Assembly (NCBI GenBank): GCA_944324915.1
Contig: CALUYD010000001.1
Span: forward strand, 124,001-188,000
Reading direction: 5' to 3'
DNA: 64,000 nucleotides
Source of the DNA: Candidatus Gastranaerophilales bacterium
Lineage (GTDB): Bacteria; Cyanobacteriota; Vampirovibrionia; Gastranaerophilales; Gastranaerophilaceae
Positions 34,521 to 43,430 of this stretch are shown here, piece by piece. A model generated the notes under the pieces. The model was not told where the DNA came from. It did no database searches and saw only the letters and a program-made list of their open reading frames with translations. Numbering within the stretch: position 1 is the first letter of the stretch; each line of letters begins with the position of its first letter. A program made the translations under genes and the position numbers.

Positions 34521-35887
34521 TTAAATTAGGCGATATTGTTGATGTTGTTATTGAAAAAACCGTCTATCAAGGAGAGGGTTTAGCTAGAATTGGAGAAGAA
34601 AAATTCGTTGTTTTTGTTAAAGATGCCATTTCGGAAGATAAATTAAAAATAAAAATAACTTCGCTAAATAAAAAACATGCAAAAGGCGAAATAATAGAAA
34701 TAATTGAACCTTCAAAAAATAGGGTTAAGCCTTTTTGTGCGCTATATAACGCTTGCGGAAGTTGCGATTGCCAAATTTTAAATTATGAAAATTTAATTAA
34801 AGAAAAACATAAAATTTTAGAAGATATTTTTTGCGATATTATTCCTAAAGATAAAATTTATCCGATTATAAAAAGCCCTCAAGATAAGCAATATAGACAC
34901 AAAATCCAATTTCCTGCAAGACAAACAAAAAACTCAAAAAGAATTTTATTGGGCTATTTTAAAGAAAATTCTCACGATTTAACAAACATAAAATATTGCC
35001 CCATGCAACCTGAAATAATCAATGAAATGGCGCAATTTATAAGAGATAACTTTGAGCTTGATTGTTATTGCGAAAAAACCCATAAAGGGCTTTTAAAAAA
35101 TGTCATAACAAGAATTTCAAGCCATAATAACGATATACTCTTGACTTTGGTATTAAATTGTTCGCAAAATGATTTTATAAATTATGAAAACCCTATTTTT
35201 AGATTTTTCAAAAAAATTATGGCTAAATTTAACTCTATTAAAGGATGTTTTGTAAATTTCAATCCTCAAAAATCAAATAAAATTTTAGGAAATGAAACAA
35301 TAAAAGTCCTAGGACAAGATTTTATAATAGAAAAATTAGAAAATAAAAGCTATAAAATCGGAGCAACGAGCTTTTTTCAAGTTAATCCAAAATCAGCTGT
35401 TAATTTATTCAATGTTGTAAAAGATAATATTAAACCAAATTCAACAATCCTTGATGCCTATGGCGGAGTAGGCGCAATAGGAATATTTGTTTCATCTGGG
35501 GCAAATAAAATAACTCTTGTTGAAGAAAATGAAAATGCTATTTTAATGGCAAATGAAAATTTTAAAATAAATAACATTGAAAATTATGAAATTTTATCAG
35601 GGGACGCTAAAGTTCACTTTTTAAATTTTGAAAAAGAAAATAGAAAATTTGACTATGTAATTTTAGACCCGCCTCGCTCCGGTTGCGAAAAAGAAGGTCT
35701 TGAAGCAATTATAAAACTTACTCAAAATATAATTTATGTTTCATGCAACCCTCAAACCCTAAGACGTGATATGCTTTTGTTAATTAATAAGGGATTTAAA
35801 CCAAAATTTGTTCAAGGGGTGGATTTATTCCCCTACACACATCATATTGAATCGGTTGTTTTATTTGAAAGGGTAGAAAATGTTTAA
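34517..35887 (+). CDS. TrmA/RlmD-family RNA (uracil-5-)-methyltransferase
   Basis: 456 aa, starting with TTG at 34517 that overlaps the preceding stop. The N-terminal TRAM domain (residues 1-60, VIEKTVYQGEGLARI) binds RNA. Cysteines for a 4Fe-4S cluster follow (CALYNACGSCDC, then CPM). The methyltransferase domain has FFQVNP, LDAYGGVGAIGIF, DPPRSGC and catalytic Cys in YVSCNPQTLRRD. The family makes 5-methyluridine in 23S rRNA (U1939 for RlmD, U747 for RlmC) or tRNA (TrmA); the exact target is not decided by sequence. Confidence 0.88.
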   Translation: MIKLGDIVDVVIEKTVYQGEGLARIGEEKFVVFVKDAISEDKLKIKITSLNKKHAKGEIIEIIEPSKNRVKPFCALYNACGSCDCQILNYENLIKEKHKILEDIFCDIIPKDKIYPIIKSPQDKQYRHKIQFPARQTKNSKRILLGYFKENSHDLTNIKYCPMQPEIINEMAQFIRDNFELDCYCEKTHKGLLKNVITRISSHNNDILLTLVLNCSQNDFINYENPIFRFFKKIMAKFNSIKGCFVNFNPQKSNKILGNETIKVLGQDFIIEKLENKSYKIGATSFFQVNPKSAVNLFNVVKDNIKPNSTILDAYGGVGAIGIFVSSGANKITLVEENENAILMANENFKINNIENYEILSGDAKVHFLNFEKENRKFDYVILDPPRSGCEKEGLEAIIKLTQNIIYVSCNPQTLRRDMLLLINKGFKPKFVQGVDLFPYTHHIESVVLFERVENV

Positions 35888-36416
35888 TACAAGAATTGAA
35901 AACCTTAAAAAACTAAACGAAATGCAAGATATAATAAAAAATACCGCTTCAATAATCAAAAATGCCATCTTAGACGGCAATAAAATCTTATTTTGCGGAA
36001 ATGGGGGGTCTGCTTCTGATTCTAATCATTTATGCGCTGAATTTATCTGTCGATTTCAAAAAGAAAGAAAATCAATCCCTGCCATATCGCTTGTATCAAA
36101 TAATTCAGTTATTTCAGCAATAGCAAATGATTATTCTTTTGATGATATTTTCAAAAGACAAATTGAAAGTTTAGGAAAAAAAGGAGATATTTTAGTTGCA
36201 ATATCTACAAGCTCAAAAAGCAAAAATGTAATAAACGCCATAGAGCAAGCAAAAAAACAAGATATGACAGTAATTTTATTAACAGGAGAAAATAATATTA
36301 AAACAAAAGCCGATATAACAATAAATGCTCCAAGCAAAATTACATGCGAAATTCAAGAAATGCACATCGCCATTGGTCATATTCTTTGTGAAATTATCGA
36401 AAATGAATTATTTTAA
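35880..36416 (+). CDS. gmhA: Sedoheptulose-7-phosphate isomerase
   Basis: 178 aa SIS-domain protein. FCGNGGSASDSNHLCAEF and ICRFQKERKSIPAISL match GmhA closely; later ISTSSKS and CEIQEMHIAIGHILC complete the active site. It makes D-glycero-D-manno-heptose 7-phosphate for LPS core or surface glycans, which suggests a Gram-negative envelope. It overlaps the methyltransferase gene by 8 bp and shares a 4-bp stop overlap with the convergent gene. Confidence 0.9.
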   Translation: MFNTRIENLKKLNEMQDIIKNTASIIKNAILDGNKILFCGNGGSASDSNHLCAEFICRFQKERKSIPAISLVSNNSVISAIANDYSFDDIFKRQIESLGKKGDILVAISTSSKSKNVINAIEQAKKQDMTVILLTGENNIKTKADITINAPSKITCEIQEMHIAIGHILCEIIENELF

Positions 36417-37309
36417 GCAGTCGTTGGGTCGTTAAAAATTATCTTCGCATTTTTAAATAAATTATTTTCTTTTACTTCACGATAGTAATCTTTAGCTAAA
36501 ATCTGACTTTTAGAAATTTCTTCAAGATTATTTTCCCTTAAAATCGCTAAAAGCTCTTTTGAATTCATAGAATAATCTTTAACTTTAATAAACAAATTAA
36601 AATTTTTATTTTTTCTTTTTAATTTTGAATAAATAAATCGTATCGCATCGATTATATAGATATTATAGGCAAAATCAATCACAAAATTTATATAAAAATC
36701 TATATTGTTTTTAGTTGCTACTTCAAAATACCCTAAAATTTTAGATTCATCATCGCTATAAAAAACATATTTATCAAAACCATTATCAAATTGATAATTT
36801 TGACGAGAAAACAAAGGTTTATTGAATGAATTTATGTTTTCATTATAAAAACTGCAAATTTCACTGACTTTATCTTTTCTAAAAGGTCTTAAAGGCATAT
36901 TCTGAGCAACATTCATAAAATCAACCTTAAAAAGATATTCGCAACCGCAAGCTCTAAAATTCATCTCATTTTTAAAAATATTCAATAAATCCGCTTGCCT
37001 TTCATCAACAACCGCATAAAAAGAATGCGCCCCTTGAGCTCTATATTTAGATATTACATAATTTACGAGCTGTCCTGCAAGAGCAGATGAGCAATCCTCT
37101 AAAATCAATTTTGTAATTTTAAAGCGAAAATAGCTTTTTGAATCCTTATCAAGAGTAATTAAAGCGCTTTTTTTGTTATCTTCAAGCGCTATATAGCTTT
37201 CGTTTTTAAATTTCAGCCTTATAGGCAAAAGATAATTTATAAAACACATTATGCGTCTTATAAAGTTTAAACTACAAGGCACAAAAACTATATTTTTAAT
37301 TTCTATCAT
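36413..37309 (-). CDS. GNAT-like protein of unknown function
   Basis: 298 aa, soluble. Segments such as LAGQLVNYVISKYRAQGA followed by a beta strand and a repeat of this layout later (ILGYFEVATKN... YIIDAIRFIYSKLKRKNK) suggest one or two GNAT acetyltransferase-type folds. Catalytic residues cannot be assigned. It follows folE2 by 14 bp. TAAAAT ends six bases before its ATG, but with no -35 this may be chance. Confidence 0.5.
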   Translation of the reverse strand: MIEIKNIVFVPCSLNFIRRIMCFINYLLPIRLKFKNESYIALEDNKKSALITLDKDSKSYFRFKITKLILEDCSSALAGQLVNYVISKYRAQGAHSFYAVVDERQADLLNIFKNEMNFRACGCEYLFKVDFMNVAQNMPLRPFRKDKVSEICSFYNENINSFNKPLFSRQNYQFDNGFDKYVFYSDDESKILGYFEVATKNNIDFYINFVIDFAYNIYIIDAIRFIYSKLKRKNKNFNLFIKVKDYSMNSKELLAILRENNLEEISKSQILAKDYYREVKENNLFKNAKIIFNDPTTA

Positions 37310-37323
37310 ATATTTATTTTAAC

Positions 37324-38124
37324 TTATTTTGTAAATTTTTGGTATGCCCAAGCGTTATGAGAATGTATTGATTCAAATGCTTCCATTTCGACTTCATAAA
37401 AGTCTATTATTTCATTTTTATTTAATTTTGAAACTACATCCCTAATAACATCTTCCACAAATTTCGGATTTTCATACGCACGTTCTGTAACAAATTTTTC
37501 ATCTTCACGCTTTAATAATGGGTAAATCTCGCTTGAAGCACATTCTTCAGCCATTTTTATTAAATCTTCAAGCCAAATATGATTTTTACTATCATCATAG
37601 CCCACTTTTATCCTTAATAGTGCTCTTTGATTGTGCGCACCAAATTTTGAAATTTCCTTAGAACAAGGACAAAGTGTTGTTATAGGCACTTTTACAATAA
37701 GATAAAATTTATATCCCAAATCTTCATCTATTTCGCCTTCAAAAGCGCAATCATAGCACATTAAAGACTCAAGATTGCTTACGGGCGCATGTTTTTTTAT
37801 AAAATATTTAAAACTGAATTTTAAATATGCACTGTTAGCATTTAATCTTTTTTTCATTTCATAAAGAACATCTTTAATATCGGTAGAAACAAAACTTTCC
37901 TTATGATAATGATTTAAAATTTCGATAAAACGTGACATGTGTGTCCCTTTAAATTCGGACAACAAACTAACAGACATCTTCGCTCTTGCATAAACCACTT
38001 CAAGCTCAGATTTATTATCTTGAGTTTTTCGCTCGATTTTTAAAGGTATTTCAACGTCCTTTACTCCAACTTTTTGAATTGGAATATTTCTTAAATCTTT
38101 TTGATTTTGAACATCTTTTATCAT
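37324..38124 (-). CDS. folE2: GTP cyclohydrolase FolE2 (type IB)
   Basis: 266 aa. Diagnostic motifs are PLKIERK near the N-terminus, VYARAKMSVSL, and the active-site segment CPCSKEISKFGAHNQRA. YEVEMEAFESIHSHNAWA lies near the C-terminus. FolE2 converts GTP to dihydroneopterin triphosphate for folate and can use metals other than zinc. There is no Shine-Dalgarno; an extended -10 (TGaTAAAAT) ends nine bases before the ATG. It follows the alcohol dehydrogenase gene by 25 bp. Confidence 0.92.
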   Translation of the reverse strand: MIKDVQNQKDLRNIPIQKVGVKDVEIPLKIERKTQDNKSELEVVYARAKMSVSLLSEFKGTHMSRFIEILNHYHKESFVSTDIKDVLYEMKKRLNANSAYLKFSFKYFIKKHAPVSNLESLMCYDCAFEGEIDEDLGYKFYLIVKVPITTLCPCSKEISKFGAHNQRALLRIKVGYDDSKNHIWLEDLIKMAEECASSEIYPLLKREDEKFVTERAYENPKFVEDVIRDVVSKLNKNEIIDFYEVEMEAFESIHSHNAWAYQKFTK

Positions 38125-38149
38125 ACTTATTTTATTTTATCATCAAAAA

Positions 38150-39118
38150 TTAAAACTTAACCAAAACTTTTAATGTTCCTTTTTGAGAATTTTTATCAAA
38201 TGCTTCTTTGAAATCATCAACATCATATATTCCGCTAACTAAAGGCGAAACATCAATTCTTTTGTCTTCTAAAAGTCTTAAAACAGGCTTAAATTGACCA
38301 CATCTTGAACCTTGTATTGTAATTTCATCTACAACAATTGAAGCTAAATTTAAGCCCTCACGAGCTACAATTGTGCTTTTTAAAACCAAAATTCCTCTTG
38401 GTTTAACTAAAGAAGCGCTTGTTTCAAATCCGCCTGTTGAGCCTGTTGCTTCAACTACAACATCAAAAGATTTCATATCTTTTTCATCAAGTTCACTAAC
38501 AAGTTTTATTTTTGCACCAAGATTTTTTGATATTTCAAGTTTATCTAAATGTTTTCCTATATGAGTATAATCCACATTCATAGCTTTGAAAATAAGAGAA
38601 ATGCAAAGCCCTAATTTGCCATCGCCCAATATTGCAACTTTATCATCAGGTTTAATATGAATTTGCTCTAATATTTCATAAGCAGCAGCCAAAGGCTCGC
38701 AAAATGTTGCTGTAATATCATCAATGTTATCTGAAATAGTTAAAACATTTTCCTTTGGCAGTGTAAAATATTCGCTAAAACATCCGTCTTTTTGCCAAAT
38801 TCCTAATGTAGAGCGATTTGGGCAATGTCTTTGAAGGTTTTTATGACACATCTCACAATCATTGCAAGCGCAATTTATTTCACCTACAACTCTTTTACCT
38901 ATTAAATTTTTATCGCAATTTGCCCCAACTTCACTTACAACACCCACGAATTCATGCCCTAAAACACCTTTATAGCCCATATAACCTTTGGTTATTTCAT
39001 AATCAGTGTTGCAAATTCCAACCATTGAAGTTTTAATTAATACCTCATTATCTTTAATTTTTGGCATAGGATAATTTAAATCTAATTTTAATTTGCCATC
39101 AAAAACTAATGCTTTCAT
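38150..39118 (-). CDS. Zinc-dependent alcohol dehydrogenase-like (MDR) oxidoreductase
   Basis: 322 aa. The catalytic zinc ligands are C in GICNTDYE and H in LGHEFVG. The structural zinc site CACNDCEMCHKNLQRHC is complete. The NAD(P) motif is LGDGKLGLCIS. The C-terminal half has VVEATGSTGG. It oxidises an alcohol or polyol; the substrate is not evident. It starts one base after the trxB stop, so they form an operon. Confidence 0.88.
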   Translation of the reverse strand: MKALVFDGKLKLDLNYPMPKIKDNEVLIKTSMVGICNTDYEITKGYMGYKGVLGHEFVGVVSEVGANCDKNLIGKRVVGEINCACNDCEMCHKNLQRHCPNRSTLGIWQKDGCFSEYFTLPKENVLTISDNIDDITATFCEPLAAAYEILEQIHIKPDDKVAILGDGKLGLCISLIFKAMNVDYTHIGKHLDKLEISKNLGAKIKLVSELDEKDMKSFDVVVEATGSTGGFETSASLVKPRGILVLKSTIVAREGLNLASIVVDEITIQGSRCGQFKPVLRLLEDKRIDVSPLVSGIYDVDDFKEAFDKNSQKGTLKVLVKF

Positions 39119-39119
39119 C

Positions 39120-40064
39120 TTATTTCCTTACTACTCTTTCTTTTAAATTCATTAAATATTTTGAAGCCTCAACTCCGGCAATAGCACCGTCTGAAACAGC
39201 TGTTATAACTTGTCTTAGAGGTGTTTTTCTAACATCACCGATTGCATAAACGCCATCTATATTAGTTTTCATAAATTCATCAGTAATAATAAAACCGGAT
39301 TCATCAAGTTTTAATTGAGCTCCAAATTGCTCTATATTAGGTTCTAAGCCGATATATGGAAAAATTCCGTCTATTTTTATTTTTGATTTTTTATCAGAAT
39401 TTACACTTTTTACAACTACACTATTTACCTTATTATCGCCTAAAATCTCATCTACTGTTGAATTTAAAACTAATTCTATTTTTTTGTTTGAATAAAGTTT
39501 ATCTTGAATAATTTTATCCGCTCTAAATGAATCTCTGCGATGAATTAAATAAACTTTTTTAGCATGTTGAGTTAAATATATCGCTTCTTCAAGGGCAGAA
39601 TTTCCACCGCCAACAACGGCTACAATTTTATCTTTATAAAAAGCTCCGTCACAAACGGCACAATAGCTAACCCCGCGCCCTATAAAATCATTTTCGCCTT
39701 TAACATTTAATTTTTTATTTTTAGCCCCAACTGCGATAATAACTGTTTTTGCGCTAAATTCGCCGTTGAGAGTTATTATTTTTTTATCTTCAGAAATTAA
39801 ATCTATGCTCTGAATTTCTTCATAAGGAAATTTTTCAACTTCAAACTCATCAATATGATTTTCAAATCTTTCGCATAATTCATAGCCTTGAATTTTTCCA
39901 AATCCAAGATAATTTTCAATCTCGCAATAATTAGCAGGAGTTCCTCCAATAGCGCTAACATCTATTATTGCAGTTTTTAAACCGCTTCTTATTGCATATA
40001 AAGCGCAAGATAAACCCGCAGGGCCTGCGCCTAAAATTATGCAATCAAAAACTTTTTTTGACAT
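39120..40064 (-). CDS. trxB: Thioredoxin-disulfide reductase
   Basis: 314 aa. FAD motif IILGAGPAGLSCALYA (9-24), redox-active C135-A-V-C138 in SYCAVCDGAF, NADPH motif VVGGGNSALEEAIYL, and the C-terminal FAD segment YAIGDVRKTPLRQVITA. It reduces thioredoxin with NADPH. GAGGA precedes the ATG. It lies 76 bp after the fliI stop and heads a run with the dehydrogenase and folE2. Confidence 0.95.
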   Translation of the reverse strand: MSKKVFDCIILGAGPAGLSCALYAIRSGLKTAIIDVSAIGGTPANYCEIENYLGFGKIQGYELCERFENHIDEFEVEKFPYEEIQSIDLISEDKKIITLNGEFSAKTVIIAVGAKNKKLNVKGENDFIGRGVSYCAVCDGAFYKDKIVAVVGGGNSALEEAIYLTQHAKKVYLIHRRDSFRADKIIQDKLYSNKKIELVLNSTVDEILGDNKVNSVVVKSVNSDKKSKIKIDGIFPYIGLEPNIEQFGAQLKLDESGFIITDEFMKTNIDGVYAIGDVRKTPLRQVITAVSDGAIAGVEASKYLMNLKERVVRK

Positions 40065-40140
40065 AATTAAATCCTCGTCATTGCCATTTTAACATAAATC
40101 CTTATTTTTTAGACGAGAAAACTCAACTTTTGTTCCATAT

Positions 40141-41448
40141 CTACATTTTTGATAAATTAATTAATTCATTTTTAGCTATTTCATAATCAGCACTATCTTC
40201 GCTTGATTGAATTAAATAAGCATTTATTTTATCATACATCACAATTGCTTTATCAACATTTGGGTCAGTTCCCTTCGCATAAGCACCGATTGAAATTAAA
40301 TCTTCATTTTTTGCATAACTTGCCAATAAATTCCTTATTTTCCCTGCTGCAAGTTTATGTTCATCATCTACAACATTATTCATAACACGAGAAATACTTG
40401 CTAAAACATCAATCGCAGGATAATGATTTTTATGAGCCAAAGCACGAGATAAAACAATATGCCCATCTAAAATACTTCTTGCAGCATCAGCAATAGGTTC
40501 GTTCATATCATCGCCTTCAACTAAAACTGTATATAGCCCTGTAATTGTACCAAATTTATTAGCACCGGCTCTTTCTAAAAATTTTGGTAAAAGCGCAAAA
40601 ACAGAAGGTGTATAACCTCTTGTAGCAGGCGGTTCTCCTACTGCCAGACCCACTTCTCTTTGAGCTAGTGCAATACGAGTAACGCTATCCAGCATAAATA
40701 ACACATCTTTACCTTTATCTCTAAAATATTCAGCAATGGCACATGCTACAAAACTTGCTTTAATTTTAACTAAAGCGGGTTGCTCTGATGTAGCACAAAC
40801 TACAATAGAGCGCTTCATACCTTCCACACCCATAGTGTGTTCAATAAATTCTCTAACTTCTCTGCCACGTTCTCCAATTAGAGCAATAACATTAATATCA
40901 GCAGATGTATTTTTTGCTATCATTGCTAATGTTGTTGATTTTCCAACGCCTGAACCGGCAAAAATACCTACCCTTTGCCCTTTTCCTATGGTATTTAAGC
41001 CGTCAATTGCCCTCAAACCCAATGAAAGAGGTTCATCAATCGGTTTTCTATCCATAGGATTAATAATATCAGCGTTAGTCGGATAATATTCATCAGCAAT
41101 TATATCGCCCTTGCCGTCTATCGGGTTTCCTAAACCGTCTAAAACTCTACCTAATAAAGTTTCAGACACTTTTACTTTCATGGTAGAGCCTGTATTTATA
41201 ACTTTAGCGCCCGCTCTTAAACCCTCAATTGAACCTAGAGGCATTAAAAGAATACAATCTTTTCTAAAACCAACTACTTCGCAATAAATAAAGCCGTCTA
41301 ATCCGTCTTGAACAATATGACATAAATCGCCGATAGATGACACAGGGCCATCTGCAACTATTGTAAGTCCAATAATTTCTACAATCCTGCCAATTTTTGA
41401 AACAGGTTTTGAATTATTCACTATTTCATTTAATTCATTCAGCTTCAT
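40141..41448 (-). CDS. fliI: Flagellum-specific ATP synthase FliI
   Basis: 435 aa, normal length. Walker A is GIFAGSGVGKSTTL (about 158-171), Walker B VLFMLDSVTRIA, and ALIGERGREVREFIEHT and YTVLVEGDDMNEPIADA are family signatures. FliI is the cytoplasmic hexameric ATPase that feeds substrates to the export gate. It overlaps the fliH gene by 14 bp. It is the only export ATPase in the window, although two FliH copies exist. Confidence 0.95.
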   Translation of the reverse strand: MKLNELNEIVNNSKPVSKIGRIVEIIGLTIVADGPVSSIGDLCHIVQDGLDGFIYCEVVGFRKDCILLMPLGSIEGLRAGAKVINTGSTMKVKVSETLLGRVLDGLGNPIDGKGDIIADEYYPTNADIINPMDRKPIDEPLSLGLRAIDGLNTIGKGQRVGIFAGSGVGKSTTLAMIAKNTSADINVIALIGERGREVREFIEHTMGVEGMKRSIVVCATSEQPALVKIKASFVACAIAEYFRDKGKDVLFMLDSVTRIALAQREVGLAVGEPPATRGYTPSVFALLPKFLERAGANKFGTITGLYTVLVEGDDMNEPIADAARSILDGHIVLSRALAHKNHYPAIDVLASISRVMNNVVDDEHKLAAGKIRNLLASYAKNEDLISIGAYAKGTDPNVDKAIVMYDKINAYLIQSSEDSADYEIAKNELINLSKM

Positions 41449-42397
41449 TTTCGTATTGTTCTAAGTCAAGTTTTCCGTTTTGAGAATTATCATAAATATT
41501 TCTTATAATAACATCCAATTGAGCGCCTAAAGAAGCGTCATATCTTTCTTTTAGGTTCTCGATTATAATCGTATCATCATCAAAATCAGGATTAAAAACA
41601 ATATTAAAGTTTTCATATTGATTAAATTCTTCAAACTTAAACTCAATATCCTCATCAAGCGATTTTTTTTGATGTTCAAAAAGCAATTTTGCATACTTTT
41701 CAGACACAATTATGTTGATATTTTCCTTTTTTTCAAGCAAAGTAATGGCATTTTTTATAATTTTATCCAAAATAACTGCATTTACTTCAGATAAAAGAAC
41801 TTTCTTTGAAATATTTAAAATTAAATCCAAAATATCCTTATTAGCTGATTTTAAAATTTTATCCCTTAGCTCATATTGAGAAGCAAAAAATTTATCAAAA
41901 TCAGCAATTTTATCTTCGAGCTCCTCTTGAATTTTTTCTAAACCGTCCTTATGACCTTCTTCATAGGCTTCTTTGATTGTTTTAATTCTTTCTTGCTCTA
42001 AATCTTGCTTTGTTTTTTCAACTAATTGCGCTATATCAACCTCGCAATTTGCTTTTGCTTCTTCAATAATTTTTGAAGCCTCTAAATTAGCGTTTTCAAT
42101 TATTTGAGCACTTTTTTCTTCGGCTTGTGATAGTGTATGCTCTTTAATATTTTTTGCTTCTTGTTGAGCAGTTTCTATAATATTTTGAGCTTCATCTTTT
42201 GCACGATTTATAATCAAGTCGGCTTCTTCAGTAATTTTTTTCGCTTTTTGTACCTCTTGTTGAAGTTCTTTTTGCATCTCGAGGTTTTCCTGCAAAGTTT
42301 TTGTAGATTTCTTTTTTTCTATACGAACATCATTTGCAACTTCAACAAGAAAATCGTCATCATCAAAATTAATTTTATCAAGCCTTAACTTACTCAA
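41435..42397 (-). CDS. fliH: FliH, flagellar export ATPase regulator (module B copy)
   Basis: 320 aa. A long Ala/Glu-rich coiled coil (about 40-150; IINRAKDEAQNIIETAQQEA and similar units) is followed by EAYEEGHKDGLEKIQEEL and a C-terminal domain with LDLILNISKKVLLSEV. FliH dimers hold FliI at the membrane. It overlaps fliG by 8 bp and fliI by 14 bp, so translation is tightly coupled. It is clearly different in sequence from the module A copy. Confidence 0.85.
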   Translation of the reverse strand: MSKLRLDKINFDDDDFLVEVANDVRIEKKKSTKTLQENLEMQKELQQEVQKAKKITEEADLIINRAKDEAQNIIETAQQEAKNIKEHTLSQAEEKSAQIIENANLEASKIIEEAKANCEVDIAQLVEKTKQDLEQERIKTIKEAYEEGHKDGLEKIQEELEDKIADFDKFFASQYELRDKILKSANKDILDLILNISKKVLLSEVNAVILDKIIKNAITLLEKKENINIIVSEKYAKLLFEHQKKSLDEDIEFKFEEFNQYENFNIVFNPDFDDDTIIIENLKERYDASLGAQLDVIIRNIYDNSQNGKLDLEQYENEAE

Positions 42398-43412
42398 TTA
42401 ATTCGTCCTCTTGTCCGCCACGATAGATTGTAACTTCACCAACCGCTTCAAGCGCCTTAATTACACCAACAATCTTAGATTGAGCTTTTTGAACTTCTTT
42501 TGTTCTGACAGGTCCCATATATTCGATATCTTCCAACAATACGCTTTGAGCACGCTCTGACATATTCTTAAGAATTTTTTGTTTAACTTCTTCTTTAGAA
42601 CCTTTCAAAGATGTTGCTAAATCCCTTGAATCAACTTCTCTTAATACCCTTTGAATAGAAGAATCATCAAGATGAATAATATCTTCAAATACAAACATAA
42701 GACTTCTAACATCTTCGGCAAGCTCCGGAGTTTCTATTTCCATCATCTCAATAACATTCTTTTCAGTTGCTCTATCAGTGCTATTTAAGATATTAGCAAG
42801 AGTTTTTGTACCGCCTGCTTTAGAAAAGTCTGATGCCACAACGTTTGAAAATCTTGATTCAACAATCTTTTCAACTTCTGATATAACTTCAGGGTTTGTT
42901 GTCTCCATTTGAGCAATCTTAAGCGCAACTCTATGTTGAATATTAGGAGCAAGACAATTCAAAACTTTTGCCGATTGCTCGGGTTTTAAATAAGCCAAAA
43001 TAAGCGCAATCAGCTGAGGGTTTTCATTTTGAAATGAAGTTGCTAATTGAACAGGATCAGCCTCATTAAAAAATTGAAAAGGATTTGAATTTAAAATTGT
43101 AACCAAACGATTTAAAATATCGTTTGCTTCATTTGCCCCGTATGCTTTTTCCAATAACTCACGAGCATAAGCCATACCGCCCGCAGCTAATACTGATGAA
43201 GCCTGAAAAACTGTATGAAATTCATCCACAACAGCCTCGATAACTTCTTGAGGAAGTTTAGATAAACCCGCAATTTCAATTGTTATTTGCTCAAGAGCAT
43301 TATCGTCTTCAATATTTTTCATAATTTCAGACGCAGCAGAAGGCCCCAGAGTTATTAATAACGCTGCTACTTTTTGGGTTGGAGTCATTTGTTCTATTCG
43401 AATATTGGGCAT
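42390..43412 (-). CDS. fliG: Flagellar motor switch protein FliG
   Basis: 340 aa, full length. Domains: N (QKVAALLITLGPSAASEIMK), middle (NPQLIALILAYLKPEQSAKVL, the EHPQ-like motif being ENPQ) and C (FEDIIHLDDSSIQRVLREVD and SKEEVKQKILKNMSERA, with the torque-helix charges). FliG binds FliF, FliM and the stator. It is the only clear FliG in the window. It follows fliF by 18 bp. Confidence 0.95.
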   Translation of the reverse strand: MPNIRIEQMTPTQKVAALLITLGPSAASEIMKNIEDDNALEQITIEIAGLSKLPQEVIEAVVDEFHTVFQASSVLAAGGMAYARELLEKAYGANEANDILNRLVTILNSNPFQFFNEADPVQLATSFQNENPQLIALILAYLKPEQSAKVLNCLAPNIQHRVALKIAQMETTNPEVISEVEKIVESRFSNVVASDFSKAGGTKTLANILNSTDRATEKNVIEMMEIETPELAEDVRSLMFVFEDIIHLDDSSIQRVLREVDSRDLATSLKGSKEEVKQKILKNMSERAQSVLLEDIEYMGPVRTKEVQKAQSKIVGVIKALEAVGEVTIYRGGQEDELIE

Positions 43413-43430
43413 TTTTTATTTTTGTCTTTC